The notes below the pieces were generated by a model. It searched no databases, was not told the DNA's origin, and saw only the letters and a program-made list of their open reading frames with translations. Of a stretch of DNA of 64,000 nt, positions 49,024 through 56,962 are shown in pieces. Origin of the DNA: Brockia lithotrophica (GTDB taxonomy: Bacteria; Bacillota; Bacilli; Thermicanales; DSM-22653); contig NZ_RBIJ01000001.1 in NCBI RefSeq assembly GCF_003633725.1, positions 62,001-126,000 on the forward strand, in the 5' to 3' direction. A program made the translations under genes and the position numbers. Positions within the stretch are counted from its first letter, which is position 1. Every line of letters starts with the position of its first letter.

Positions 49024-50115
49024 GGTCACTCCAGTGATCGGAAGGAGCCCCGTCACGCCCCCGAGGTTGAACATCGTCTGGATGGAGAGGGAAGTGGCGA
49101 TGCCGTACGCCAACGTGCGGGCAAAGGGATCGTCCGTGCGTGCGGCGAGAAAGGCGATCCGGAGCACGAGGGAGGCGAGGAGGAAGAGGAGGAGCGCGCC
49201 GCCGATCGCGCCGAGTTCCTCGAGTACGACGGCGAAGATGAAGTCGTTGTGGGCGTAGGGGAGGTAGTAGGCCTTTTGCGTGCCGTAGCCCAGACCTACG
49301 CCGACCAGCCGGCCGTGGGCGATGGCGTACAAGGACTGGATGAGGTGGTATCCACGCCCCTGGGGGTCCGACCAGGGATCGAGAAAGGCGAAGAACCGGT
49401 TCATCCGGTACGGGACGAAAAAGACGGCCAGGGCGACTCCCGCCGCGGAAACGACACCGACGAAGAGGAGGTGGCGGAGGTCGGCGCCGGAGAGGTAGAG
49501 GACGACGAGCGTCGTACCGAGGAGGATGGCCGCCGTTCCGAGGTCGTTTTCCAAAAGGACGAGGAAGGCGAGGCTTCCGCCGACGAGGAGCGGCGGCAGA
49601 AACCCCCTGCGGAACTGCGCGATCCGATCCCCCCGATTGGCGACGAAGGCGGCGAGGTACATGAGGAGGGCGAGTTTGGCGAATTCGGAAGGTTGAAAGG
49701 AGAGGCCTCCGAACCGCAGCCAGGAACGCGAACCGTTGACTTCCGTGCCCACGTGTGGGATGAGGACGAGAACGAGGAAGGCGTAGGCCGCGGCGAGGGC
49801 GAGCGGGATGAGCTTTCGGAGGAGGCGGAGGGGGGTGTGCATCGCCACGACGAGGACGACGCTCCCAAGTCCCGCCCAGAGAAGTTGTCGCTCGGCCCAG
49901 TTCAGAGCGCCGGGTTGCAAAAGGAAGTGGAAGGCGGACGTCGTTGCGGAGGACCGGGACGAGGCGGGGAGTTGGACTTCGGGCAGGCTGGCGCTCCACA
50001 CCATCGTGAGGCCGAAGATCACGAGGAGCACCGTGAGGAGGAGGAGGACGTAGTCTGGACCGGGCGATACGGCCGTTCGCTTTTCCGATCCGGCGAAGCC
50101 CTTCCGCGGCGACAC
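48925..50115 (-). CDS. ftsW: Peptidoglycan polymerase FtsW/RodA (SEDS family)
   Basis: 396 residues, about ten helices. SEDS motifs are WLRFGGLSFQPSEFAKLALL, LVLLENDLGTA, GYHLIQSLYAIAHGRLVGVG, LPYAHNDFIFAVVLEELG and LPFISYGGTSLV. It polymerises lipid II at the septum or lateral wall with a class B PBP; two such PBPs are at the window's end. The GTG start at 50115 lacks a ribosome site, but two overlapping mini-ORFs end 14 bases upstream, suggesting translational coupling. RodA is the alternative name. Confidence 0.9.
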   Translation of the reverse strand: MSPRKGFAGSEKRTAVSPGPDYVLLLLTVLLVIFGLTMVWSASLPEVQLPASSRSSATTSAFHFLLQPGALNWAERQLLWAGLGSVVLVVAMHTPLRLLRKLIPLALAAAYAFLVLVLIPHVGTEVNGSRSWLRFGGLSFQPSEFAKLALLMYLAAFVANRGDRIAQFRRGFLPPLLVGGSLAFLVLLENDLGTAAILLGTTLVVLYLSGADLRHLLFVGVVSAAGVALAVFFVPYRMNRFFAFLDPWSDPQGRGYHLIQSLYAIAHGRLVGVGLGYGTQKAYYLPYAHNDFIFAVVLEELGAIGGALLLFLLASLVLRIAFLAARTDDPFARTLAYGIATSLSIQTMFNLGGVTGLLPITGVTLPFISYGGTSLVLSLGEVGIALAISRLRRVSG

Positions 50116-50129
50116 GGAAGAAAAGGGGA

Positions 50130-50191
50130 TTACCGCAGCGGGGTGCTCATGGGGGAGACGTCTGGGAGAAATCGCCTTTCACCTCGTCCAC
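50130..50191 (-). CDS. Two overlapping leader mini-ORFs upstream of ftsW
   Basis: After GAGAGGAGAA, a GTG at 50191 opens a 14-codon frame (VDEVKGDFSQTSPP) ending at 50147. Its stop overlaps an ATG (ATGA) that opens a 6-codon frame (MSTPLR) ending at 50130. The ftsW start follows after 14 bases. Good ribosome site and overlap suggest real leader translation, but conservation is untested. Confidence 0.35.
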
Positions 50192-50327
50192 AGCTAGTTT
50201 CTCCTCTCGGTTCCGATTATACCGGGATTTCGGGACGAGCGGGCGAGGGCGTTTCGGCCGTGCGGCACACATAGGGGCGGAGGATCTCGCAAAGGATAAG
50301 GGCGGATCTTCCGAGGAGGTGAACGCC

Positions 50328-50771
50328 GTGACCCGCGTGGCCGACGTCATGGCCCGGCAGGTCGTCACCGCCGATCCGCAGATGACGCTTGTGGAAGTCG
50401 CACGGCGGATGAAGGAGCACGACATCGGCGCGTTGCCCGTCGTCGGCGCGGACGGAAAGCTTCTCGGGATCGTCACCGACCGCGACATCGTCGTCCGCGC
50501 GCTTTCCGAGGCGAAGGACGGGAATCTGCGTGTGGCGGACGTGATGACCCCGAATCCCGTCACCGTCTCCCCGGATCGTCCGCTCCTCGAGGCGGCGAAG
50601 CTCATGGCGGAGCACCAGATCCGCCGCTTGGTGGTTGTCGACGGAGGGCGTGTCGTGGGGATGTTAAGCGTAAAGGACCTCACGGAGGCGGAAGAAGGCT
50701 TTCGCTTCGTGGACACGGTGATTCGCGAAGTGTCGGAGACGGCGGAGGAGCACGGAGCGGAAGTCCACTGA
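50328..50771 (+). CDS. CBS-domain pair protein
   Basis: About 147 residues made of two CBS motifs: VADVMARQVVTADPQMTLVE with GALPVVGADGKLLGIVTDRD, and VADVMTPNPVTVSPDRPLLE with RRLVVVDGGRVVGMLSVKDL. Such stand-alone pairs bind adenine nucleotides. The GTG at 50328 follows GAGGAGGTGA; the GTG at 50319 is inside the ribosome site. Likely monocistronic. Confidence 0.9.
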   Translation: MTRVADVMARQVVTADPQMTLVEVARRMKEHDIGALPVVGADGKLLGIVTDRDIVVRALSEAKDGNLRVADVMTPNPVTVSPDRPLLEAAKLMAEHQIRRLVVVDGGRVVGMLSVKDLTEAEEGFRFVDTVIREVSETAEEHGAEVH

Positions 50772-50800
50772 GGGGCCGGATTTCTGCGGGTATGCGGACG

Positions 50801-50834
50801 AAAGCCGGGCGGTATCCCCGCCCGGCTTTTGGCG
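50801..50834. terminator. Bidirectional terminator between CBS gene and SufR-like gene
   Basis: AAAGCCGGGCGG pairs with CCGCCCGGCTTT (12 bp), followed by TTTGGCGTTTT on the + strand and an A-rich start that gives T's on the minus strand. Confidence 0.85.
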
Positions 50835-50892
50835 TTTTCTCCTGTGGGGATTTTTTCTTTCCCCTTCGGCGAATCGGGGTCCGGAAAGACGT

Positions 50893-51594
50893 TTACGGGA
50901 GCTTTACGGCGATGTACTCGCAGTCGAGGTCGCCGTGCACCATGCACTTTTCCTCGATCAGGTCGACGCGGCCCCCGATCGTCTCGAGGATCCCCCTTAG
51001 GTATGCCTGGTGCATTTCGCAAATCACGGGGTAGTCGTGGATTTGCTCCATGAAGGGGCAGTTCCGTACGCGGAAGCGGAACATGGGATCTTGTACCTCG
51101 AGGAGTTCGGGGTAGAGATCTTGCTGTTCCGCGATGCGGATGGCCGCTTCGACGAGCCGGGGGAAGGGCTGGTCTTCCGCTCGGAAGTGCTCATCTTGGA
51201 GGTAGCGGTGCCCTACCTCGACGCCCAGGCGGTACCCCTCTTCGACGAAAACCTTTTTCGCCTCTTCGCCGAGGCGGTCCAGCGTCCGCATCGCCACCTC
51301 GGAAACGAAGGCGTAGTCCCGCGGCGGGAAGGACACGGTTTCCCGCTTGAGGGTTGGGGTGTAGACCTTCCCCGGCCGACCGCCCTTCCCGGACTTTTCC
51401 GCACGGGACGTGACGAGGTTTGCCTCTTCCAGCTTCGTGAGGTGCAGCCGGGCGACGTTGGGGTGGATCCCGAAGTGTTCGGCGACTTGGGTGACGGTAA
51501 CCCCCTCTTTGTTGGCCAGGACGTAGCGGTAGATGTTGTAGCGGGTCGGATCGGAGAGGGCGCCTGTGATTTTCAGAACTTGTTCGCTCGCCAT
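50893..51594 (-). CDS. SufR-like/COG2345 winged-helix regulator with Fe-S-type cysteines
   Basis: 233 residues. The N-terminal ArsR/DeoR-type helix-turn-helix (ALSDPTRYNIYRYVLANKEG, VAEHFGIHPNVARLHLTKLE, AEKSGKGGRPGKVYTPT) is followed by a C-terminal domain with four cysteines (NCPFME, VICEMHQ, EEKCMVHGDLDCEYI). In SufR such cysteines hold an Fe-S cluster. The upstream region carries a variant of the GAAAGCGCTTTC site found before hydrogenase genes. Autoregulation and control of the hydrogenase regulon are my inference. The ATG follows AAAGGA. Confidence 0.72.
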   Translation of the reverse strand: MASEQVLKITGALSDPTRYNIYRYVLANKEGVTVTQVAEHFGIHPNVARLHLTKLEEANLVTSRAEKSGKGGRPGKVYTPTLKRETVSFPPRDYAFVSEVAMRTLDRLGEEAKKVFVEEGYRLGVEVGHRYLQDEHFRAEDQPFPRLVEAAIRIAEQQDLYPELLEVQDPMFRFRVRNCPFMEQIHDYPVICEMHQAYLRGILETIGGRVDLIEEKCMVHGDLDCEYIAVKLP

Positions 51595-51645
51595 GGTCGA
51601 TCTTCCTTTCCTGCCGTTGTGGAACGCCTTTCCCCTGGCCCGGTA

Positions 51646-51659
51646 GAGAAAGCGCTTAC
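51646..51659. promoter_or_regulatory. GAAAGCGCTT(A)C operator, site 3
   Basis: GAGAAAGCGCTTAC differs by one base from the sites at 21853 and 26878. It lies 52-65 bases upstream of the SufR-like start, downstream of its likely promoter. Confidence 0.5.
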
Positions 51660-51725
51660 CCGGTCGTCCCAAATGGGAGTTCCGCATCTCCGGGAGGGGC
51701 CACGACCACCTACCATACCAGGGAT

Positions 51726-51755
51726 AGTATATACGATGGGAACCGGAGAAATCAA
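51726..51755 (-). promoter_or_regulatory. Promoter of the SufR-like gene
   Basis: On the minus strand TTGATT (51755-51750), 18-base spacer, TATACT (51731-51726). Confidence 0.55.
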
Positions 51756-51799
51756 GCATGAACTGGTAAATAAAAATATTTTGACTTTTCACGGGTGCC

Positions 51800-51838
51800 T
51801 TGACGCCCCGGACGGGCGAGGCTACAATACATTGTAGC
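51800..51838 (+). promoter_or_regulatory. spx: spx promoter with operator over the -10
   Basis: TTGACG (51800-51805), 17-base spacer, TACAAT (51823-51828). GCTACAAT-AC-ATTGTAGC (51821-51838) is a dyad with perfect 8-bp arms covering the -10, a typical repressor position. In B. subtilis spx is controlled by PerR and YodB; this dyad matches neither box as I recall them. Confidence 0.7.
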
Positions 51839-51936
51839 GAGTATTGTTCTCAATCCGTTTTTCGGGCGGATGAGAACGCCGGCACGGCCCGTGCACCGTC
51901 TCGGGCCTCGAGATCGAACAAGGTGGGGTGAGGAAA

Positions 51937-52311
51937 ATGGCGCCGCGCCGAAAGGGTAAGGTGATTTTCTACACGTACCCGAGCTGCACGTCGTGCCGCA
52001 AGACCAAGGAATGGCTCAACCGCCACGGGATCCCCTACGAGGAGAGGCACATCTTTCGGAATCCGCCGTCTCCGGACGAGCTCAAGGAGATGTTCCGCCT
52101 GACCACGGAAGGGACGGACGAGCTTTTGTCCAAGCGCAGTCAGGTCTTTAAGTCGCTCGGTATAGACATCGAAAACCTCCGCTTTACGGAGCTCCTCGAG
52201 CTCCTTCACCGTGAACCCCGCCTCCTTCGGCGGCCGATCATCACCTACGGGGACCACCTGATTGTCGGCTACGATCGTGAGGCCTTGGAGGTCCTGCTCG
52301 CCTTGGCGTGA
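51937..52311 (+). CDS. spx: Spx/ArsC-family regulator
   Basis: About 124 residues. VIFYTYPSCTSCRKTKEWLN carries the redox CxxC of Spx; EERHIFRNPPSPDELKEMFR and RRPIITYGDHLIVGYDREAL fit the family. Spx binds the RNA polymerase alpha C-terminal domain under disulfide stress. The ATG at 51937 follows GTGAGGAAA; GTG 51928 is also possible. It is divergent from the SufR-like gene, giving a paired redox-regulation locus. A plain arsenate-reductase-like protein is the alternative. Confidence 0.85.
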   Translation: MAPRRKGKVIFYTYPSCTSCRKTKEWLNRHGIPYEERHIFRNPPSPDELKEMFRLTTEGTDELLSKRSQVFKSLGIDIENLRFTELLELLHREPRLLRRPIITYGDHLIVGYDREALEVLLALA

Positions 52312-52349
52312 CGCGGAGACGTCGAACAAATGGGAACTTCGGATGAACG

Positions 52350-52384
52350 GAAGGGGGTCGCCGCCTGTGCGGCGACTCCTTTTG
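52350..52384 (+). terminator. spx: spx terminator
   Basis: GTCGCCGC pairs with GCGGCGAC (CTGT loop), extended by flanking AGGGG / CTCCT, followed by TTTTGTGTG. Confidence 0.85.
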
Positions 52385-52404
52385 TGTGTATACCTTTTCG
52401 TCTT

Positions 52405-52434
52405 TTCGAAAACTACAGGGGAGTTTGCTATACT
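52405..52434 (+). promoter_or_regulatory. Promoter of the RsfA-like gene
   Basis: TTCGAA (52405-52410), 18-base spacer, TATACT (52429-52434). The same TTCGAA-18-TATA(C/G)T architecture occurs before ylaN. A sigma-F promoter would be expected from B. subtilis rsfA, but I do not see a clear one. Confidence 0.5.
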
Positions 52435-52531
52435 AGGGGTAGGCGCTGCGCCGGTCACTTACCTTCCGGCCGCCCCGCTTCTTCGGGTTTTCCCGGTGTG
52501 GGGACGTACGCCGTGTGGGAGTGGACGAGAG

Positions 52532-53302
52532 ATGAAAAGGGAGAGGTCCCGTTCCTACGAAATCTGGACGCCCGAGGATGACCGCATTTTGGCGGAGAGC
52601 GTGCTCTCTTCGCTTCGTCGGGGAGGCACCCAAAAGGCCGGGATCGAGGAGGCCGCAGAGCGCCTCGGCCGTTCCTACGCCGCCGCGAGCTACCGCTGGA
52701 ACCGCTTCGTGCGCAAGGATTACGCAAAGGAGCTTGCCGCCCTCCGCAGAAGTGCCCGCTCGAAAGGGGCTTTTCCCCAGGAGATTCCGCCTTCCTCCGC
52801 TTTCTCCCCTGCGGCACCGGATCCTTCCGCCCGCGCCCGCGAGGTTCTCCGGAAGATTTCCGCACTTCTCGAGGAATTGGAAGAGCTCTTCGGGGATGGG
52901 TCCGTTCCGGGTTCCTTCCCCTCGCATAGAGGTGCTTCTGTCGGTCCGTCCCTTCCCTCGGCTTCGGTTTCCCCCTCGGCTCCTCCGTCTGGTCGGGCGT
53001 CTCTTTCGGCTTCGGCCCTTTCCGAAGGGGAGGCGCTCGGGGAGAAAGGGAAGGGGGAAGGGGGAAGCTCCTCTCGCGAAAAGCCGGAGGACAAGGGAGA
53101 ACAGCGACCTCCGCACCGGAGGGCAACGTTGGGTGCAAGCACAATCCGGAGGGTCTCGCCTCTTTCCGCAAAGAAAGAGGAAGGGGGAGGCAGGGAGATT
53201 CGCCTTTCTCTCGCGTTTGCAAGGGAACCGGGCTCGTTGGATGAAAAATCGGACGCCCTCACCCCCATCTTGGAGGCTCTGCGCGACCTCGAAGACTCGT
53301 AA
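52532..53302 (+). CDS. rsfA: RsfA-family prespore transcription regulator
   Basis: About 256 residues. The N-terminal ~70 residues are a Myb/SANT-like domain (YEIWTPEDDRILAESVLSSL, RRGGTQKAGIEEAAERLGRS, YAAASYRWNRFVRKDY) matching RsfA, a sigma-F-dependent regulator acting in the forespore. The rest is a predicted coiled coil (LRKISALLEELEELFG) and a serine/glutamate-rich low-complexity tail, much longer than in B. subtilis. The ATG was chosen by domain start; the ribosome site is GGGAGTGG. Confidence 0.82.
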   Translation: MKRERSRSYEIWTPEDDRILAESVLSSLRRGGTQKAGIEEAAERLGRSYAAASYRWNRFVRKDYAKELAALRRSARSKGAFPQEIPPSSAFSPAAPDPSARAREVLRKISALLEELEELFGDGSVPGSFPSHRGASVGPSLPSASVSPSAPPSGRASLSASALSEGEALGEKGKGEGGSSSREKPEDKGEQRPPHRRATLGASTIRRVSPLSAKKEEGGGREIRLSLAFAREPGSLDEKSDALTPILEALRDLEDS

Positions 53303-53311
53303 GGCTTTCGT

Positions 53312-55588
53312 CTAGCGGTTCGTGTGTACCTCCAGGCTTCCCCGGTCGACGATGCGCACGAAGACCTCGACGCGGACGTCGCGAAGGCGCCGAGGCGCCT
53401 TCGCGACTTTTGACGAGGGCGCGGTCTGCGAAAGGGGCAGTCCGTAGGGGTTGAGCCCTTCCTCTCCGACCTTTTGTAAGACGGTTTGGGCGGTTTCCGC
53501 CAGGGTCTTGGCGGCACGCGCTTCAAGTTCGGACTTTGGGAGCCCGTCGGAATTTTCCTCGACGGCGGCGTCGACCCGAAGTCGGAGGTGAAGGGTCGTC
53601 CCGTCCTCGAGCCAGAGCTCCGTGCGCCAACGCCCCGGGGGACTCACGAGGAGGGCACCGTTTACCCGCACGCTGAGGGGGATTCGTTCGCGCAAAAGCG
53701 CGTTCAAAAGGACGGCCTCCTCGCCGCGGAGTTCCAGCCGCGGCCGGGCCTTGTCGCACACGTAGAGGGAATCCACGCGGTAACCTTGTTTCTCGACGCT
53801 CACGACGGGGAGGACGGGATCGAAATCCGGCTCGAGGAGCCTGCGCCCCACGTCGAAGAGTTCTGCCGGGTAGAGGTCGGGGTTGTCTTCGCCCGTTCGT
53901 TCCAATAGGGAGAGGAGGTTGCTCCCGGGGATTCGCTCGTCGGGCGGTTTGATCTCGAGGACGTCTCGGGCGGAGGGCCGTCCCACCGCGACGAAGGCGG
54001 TCACCTTGATTTCTTCGCGGCGGAGGAACCCGTCGAGGAGTTCACCCAGCGTACGGTGTGAGAGGGCGTCCTCGCCGATCACCACGACGTTGAGGTGGGA
54101 AAAGTCCAGGTAGCTGGATGAGCGCGTGCGAAGGGTTTCCACGGCTTCGGCGAACCCCGAGGCTTCCGTTTCCAGGAGGAGGAAGCGGTTTTCTCCCTTT
54201 TTGATCTCGGGGCTGGGGATGACCACCTTAAACGTAAAGCGTAGGCCTTCTGTTTCGTGTTTCTTCGGTACAGAGGTACTTTCGGTGACGCCGGGGCCGT
54301 CTACGCCCACGGCGATGACGAACGCGTGTTGCTCGATGTCGCGGTAGTTGCACCCGGCGACAAACGCCGCGCTTCCGCCGAGAAGGAGGGCGACGAGTGC
54401 AGCTTTCCCTCCGCGGAAGCCCCTTCTCGCGCCTTGGGGAGACCGTTTTTGCGGGGGGAGGCGCACGAAGAGTCCAAAGACGAGGAGGGCGACGAGTTCG
54501 GCCGCAGGTAAAACGTCGAAGAACATCGCCACCGCCCGGTACGTCCCTTCCGTACCCAGGAGGTTCCAGAAAATGGGGAGGAGAACTAGCCCGGTGACGG
54601 CAAGGAACAGCCACGGGAAGAGCCGTTGCCGCCGCATACCCATAAAGGCGGGAGCGTCGAGCTCGGGGGTCGTCCCCCGAGCTCCTTTTCGTTTGGCAGA
54701 TTCGCCGAACAGGGCGGCCTCGAAGAGGCGGACGGAGGCGGCCCAAAAAACGGTAGCGGCGAGGGAGGAGGAAGTGAGGGTGACGAGCACGAGCGTGAGG
54801 AAGTCCTGCTCCATCGGCGAAAGGTACAGCCGCACGGCACTCGCCGCGCTCAACCACGGGTACGGTGCTCCGGAGAGGAGTTCCGGGCCGAGGAGGGAGA
54901 GGGGGAGGAGGTAGAGGAAGACGTAGGCGAGGGCGAGGAAGAGGAAAACGAGGGCGTAGGGGAAGAGGCGCTTCGGGGGTTCGAGGACGTGGAGGAACCC
55001 CGCTAGGGCCAGCGTCCCGGAAAAGGGAGCAAAGGCGGCGGCGATTTGCCCGTACGTGGGCAGCCCTGGACGCAGGAGGTGGCGCCATGCAAGGTCCCAT
55101 CGGGTATGCGGCTGAGTGAGCGTAGGTGGCAGGGACACGAGGAGGACGAGGATCCCGAGGAGGGCGAGCACCTCCACTGCCAGAAGGAGCTTGGAAAAGG
55201 GGAGTCGTGCGCCGTAAAGGGCGAGGGCGGCGAAGAGGAACACGGGGAGCGAAAGGTAGGCCGGAGCCCCAAGGAAGCGTATGGCGACATCTGCGGAAAA
55301 GAGGATCGCAAAACTCCCCCACGCGAGGTACGTAAGGCCGAAGGCTGCCGCCAGCGGTCGCGCCGCGGGGGACGGAAACACGGCGGTGAGCTGATCGTGA
55401 AGCGGGGTGTAGGGAGCCTTGCGCCAAAGGGTGCCGTAGGCCAAAGCGAGGACGATTCCCAGAAGGCTGCCCGCCGCGAGGGCAAGACCGTCCCCCGCCG
55501 GGGAGGCGAGAAGGAGGTGGGGGACGAACCCGAAGCCGGCCATGAAGTACGTAGCGAGAAAGACGTACAGGGCAAAGCGTGGCTGCAC
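53312..55588 (-). CDS. Fused germinant receptor B-C subunit (GerAB permease + GerAC lipoprotein domain)
   Basis: 758 residues in one uninterrupted frame. Residues 1-~375 form a ten-helix GerAB-type permease (MQPRFALYVFLATYFMAGFG onward). Residues ~394-758 are a GerAC body introduced by a signal-like helix and lipobox (GSAAFVAGCNYRDIEQHAFV, Cys ~413), with HLNVVVIGEDALSHRTLGEL typical of C subunits. The only plausible internal start is a GTG at codon 375 (54466), which has no ribosome site. The frame begins directly after the GerKA-type stop (TAAGTG). A fused B-C receptor subunit is, to my knowledge, not described. Confidence 0.85.
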   Translation of the reverse strand: MQPRFALYVFLATYFMAGFGFVPHLLLASPAGDGLALAAGSLLGIVLALAYGTLWRKAPYTPLHDQLTAVFPSPAARPLAAAFGLTYLAWGSFAILFSADVAIRFLGAPAYLSLPVFLFAALALYGARLPFSKLLLAVEVLALLGILVLLVSLPPTLTQPHTRWDLAWRHLLRPGLPTYGQIAAAFAPFSGTLALAGFLHVLEPPKRLFPYALVFLFLALAYVFLYLLPLSLLGPELLSGAPYPWLSAASAVRLYLSPMEQDFLTLVLVTLTSSSLAATVFWAASVRLFEAALFGESAKRKGARGTTPELDAPAFMGMRRQRLFPWLFLAVTGLVLLPIFWNLLGTEGTYRAVAMFFDVLPAAELVALLVFGLFVRLPPQKRSPQGARRGFRGGKAALVALLLGGSAAFVAGCNYRDIEQHAFVIAVGVDGPGVTESTSVPKKHETEGLRFTFKVVIPSPEIKKGENRFLLLETEASGFAEAVETLRTRSSSYLDFSHLNVVVIGEDALSHRTLGELLDGFLRREEIKVTAFVAVGRPSARDVLEIKPPDERIPGSNLLSLLERTGEDNPDLYPAELFDVGRRLLEPDFDPVLPVVSVEKQGYRVDSLYVCDKARPRLELRGEEAVLLNALLRERIPLSVRVNGALLVSPPGRWRTELWLEDGTTLHLRLRVDAAVEENSDGLPKSELEARAAKTLAETAQTVLQKVGEEGLNPYGLPLSQTAPSSKVAKAPRRLRDVRVEVFVRIVDRGSLEVHTNR
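53378..53411 (+). terminator. rsfA terminator inside the fused ger gene
   Basis: GTCGCGAAGGCGCC pairs perfectly with GGCGCCTTCGCGAC (14 bp, 2 unpaired bases), followed by TTTTG. It lies within the 3' coding end of the opposite-strand fused gene. Confidence 0.85.
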
Positions 55589-56962
55589 TTAGCGTCCCAC
55601 TCCTTTGCCGGACGTCCCCGCGGAGAAGGGAAGGTAGAAGTACGGTTCGCCAAAGCTCTCCCTTTCGGCGAGTGCGAAGAGGTAAACCGCAAACCCCACG
55701 AGGATTCCCGCGAGGCCGAAGAGGGAGGCGAGGCCGATGAGCGGATAGCGCGCGATGCGCACGGCGTACAACATGGGGTTTACGGGGACCACGAAGCTCG
55801 AAATGGCTACGACGGCGATCACGAGGATCATGACGTCGGAGACGATCCCTGCGGTGGTCGTCGCCTGCCCGAGGATGATTCCGCCTACGGTGGTCGCGGC
55901 GGCGCTTATGCTCTTGGGCAGGCGCATCGAGGCTTCGAGAAGGAGCTCCACAGCGAGCATCATGAAGAGCACTTCGAAAAACGCGGAAAAGGGTACGGCC
56001 GCCCGGCTTCCCGCCACGGACAACGTGAGCGGGAGGCGGATCGCTCCGGGGTTGTACACGGTGAGGGCCACGTAGAGTGCGGGCGTAAGCAGCGTGACGA
56101 GGACGGCGGTAAAGCGCATGGTGAGGAAGAAGAGGCGCGCGATGCCGGGATGGTACACGTCGTCCATGGAGGCGAAGAAGTCGAAGAAGTAAGCCGGGGC
56201 GATGAGGGCGAACTCCGAGCCGTCGAGGAGGAGGGCCACCTTTCCGTGGGTGATCTCCTGCAGGATTCGGTCGGGTCGGTCCGTGACCATGTACGAGGGG
56301 AAGAGCGTGAACTTCCCGGCAAATACGCGCTCGAGTTGTCCGGCGGCGAAGAGGGCGGGCAGGTCGGGCGTCTGGATCGCCTTGCGGAGGGCTTCGAGAA
56401 CGTGGGACTTCACGAGGTCGCGGTCGTAGACGAGGGCGACGTTGGTTTGGCTGCGCGTACCGATTTCCCCGAGCTCGATGGCGAGGTTGACCTGCTTGTA
56501 GCGAAAGCGGAGGAGGTTGAGGTTGACGAGGAGGGTTTCGCTCAGCGAGTTGAGGGGGCCTTGGAGGACGGGCTCGACTTCCGTCCGCTGAACCCCCGTA
56601 TCCTGGAGGAGGCGAAGGTCGAGAAGGTAGGGCTCTCCTTCGAATTCCACGAAGACGGCCCCGTTTAGGAGCATCTTGGCCGCCTGTCCTTCGTCGGCGT
56701 AGGGGATACCAAAGGGATGGCTCTTCAGGTAGTCGCGGAAGCGGGACGCATCGGTTTCGAAGAAGACGCGCACGAGGTAGCGCTGGATCTTGTCTTCGTC
56801 GGCCACGGTCTTGACGTAGAGAAGCGTCGCGCGCTTCGGGCCGTCTTCCAGGGTTCGGGATACGAAGTCCGCCAGTCCTTCGAAAGTGCGGCGAAGGGCA
56901 TCTTGGGGACGCAAAGGGGAAGCGCTTTTGTCTTGGGTCCCGCTCCTATCCTTTTTCTTCAT
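55589..56962 (-). CDS. Germinant receptor A subunit, second operon
   Basis: About 457 residues. GerA-family features are GPLNSLSETLLVNLNLLRFR, GEIGTRSQTNVALVYDRDLV, YMVTDRPDRILQEITHGKVA and membrane segments FTAVLVTLLTPALYVALTVY and TVGGIILGQATTTAGIVSDV. It is shorter than the operon 1 paralogue because the N-terminal soluble domain is abbreviated. The ATG follows GAGGAGGGGACAA. It pairs with the fused B-C gene to form a two-gene receptor operon. Confidence 0.92.
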   Translation of the reverse strand: MKKKDRSGTQDKSASPLRPQDALRRTFEGLADFVSRTLEDGPKRATLLYVKTVADEDKIQRYLVRVFFETDASRFRDYLKSHPFGIPYADEGQAAKMLLNGAVFVEFEGEPYLLDLRLLQDTGVQRTEVEPVLQGPLNSLSETLLVNLNLLRFRYKQVNLAIELGEIGTRSQTNVALVYDRDLVKSHVLEALRKAIQTPDLPALFAAGQLERVFAGKFTLFPSYMVTDRPDRILQEITHGKVALLLDGSEFALIAPAYFFDFFASMDDVYHPGIARLFFLTMRFTAVLVTLLTPALYVALTVYNPGAIRLPLTLSVAGSRAAVPFSAFFEVLFMMLAVELLLEASMRLPKSISAAATTVGGIILGQATTTAGIVSDVMILVIAVVAISSFVVPVNPMLYAVRIARYPLIGLASLFGLAGILVGFAVYLFALAERESFGEPYFYLPFSAGTSGKGVGR

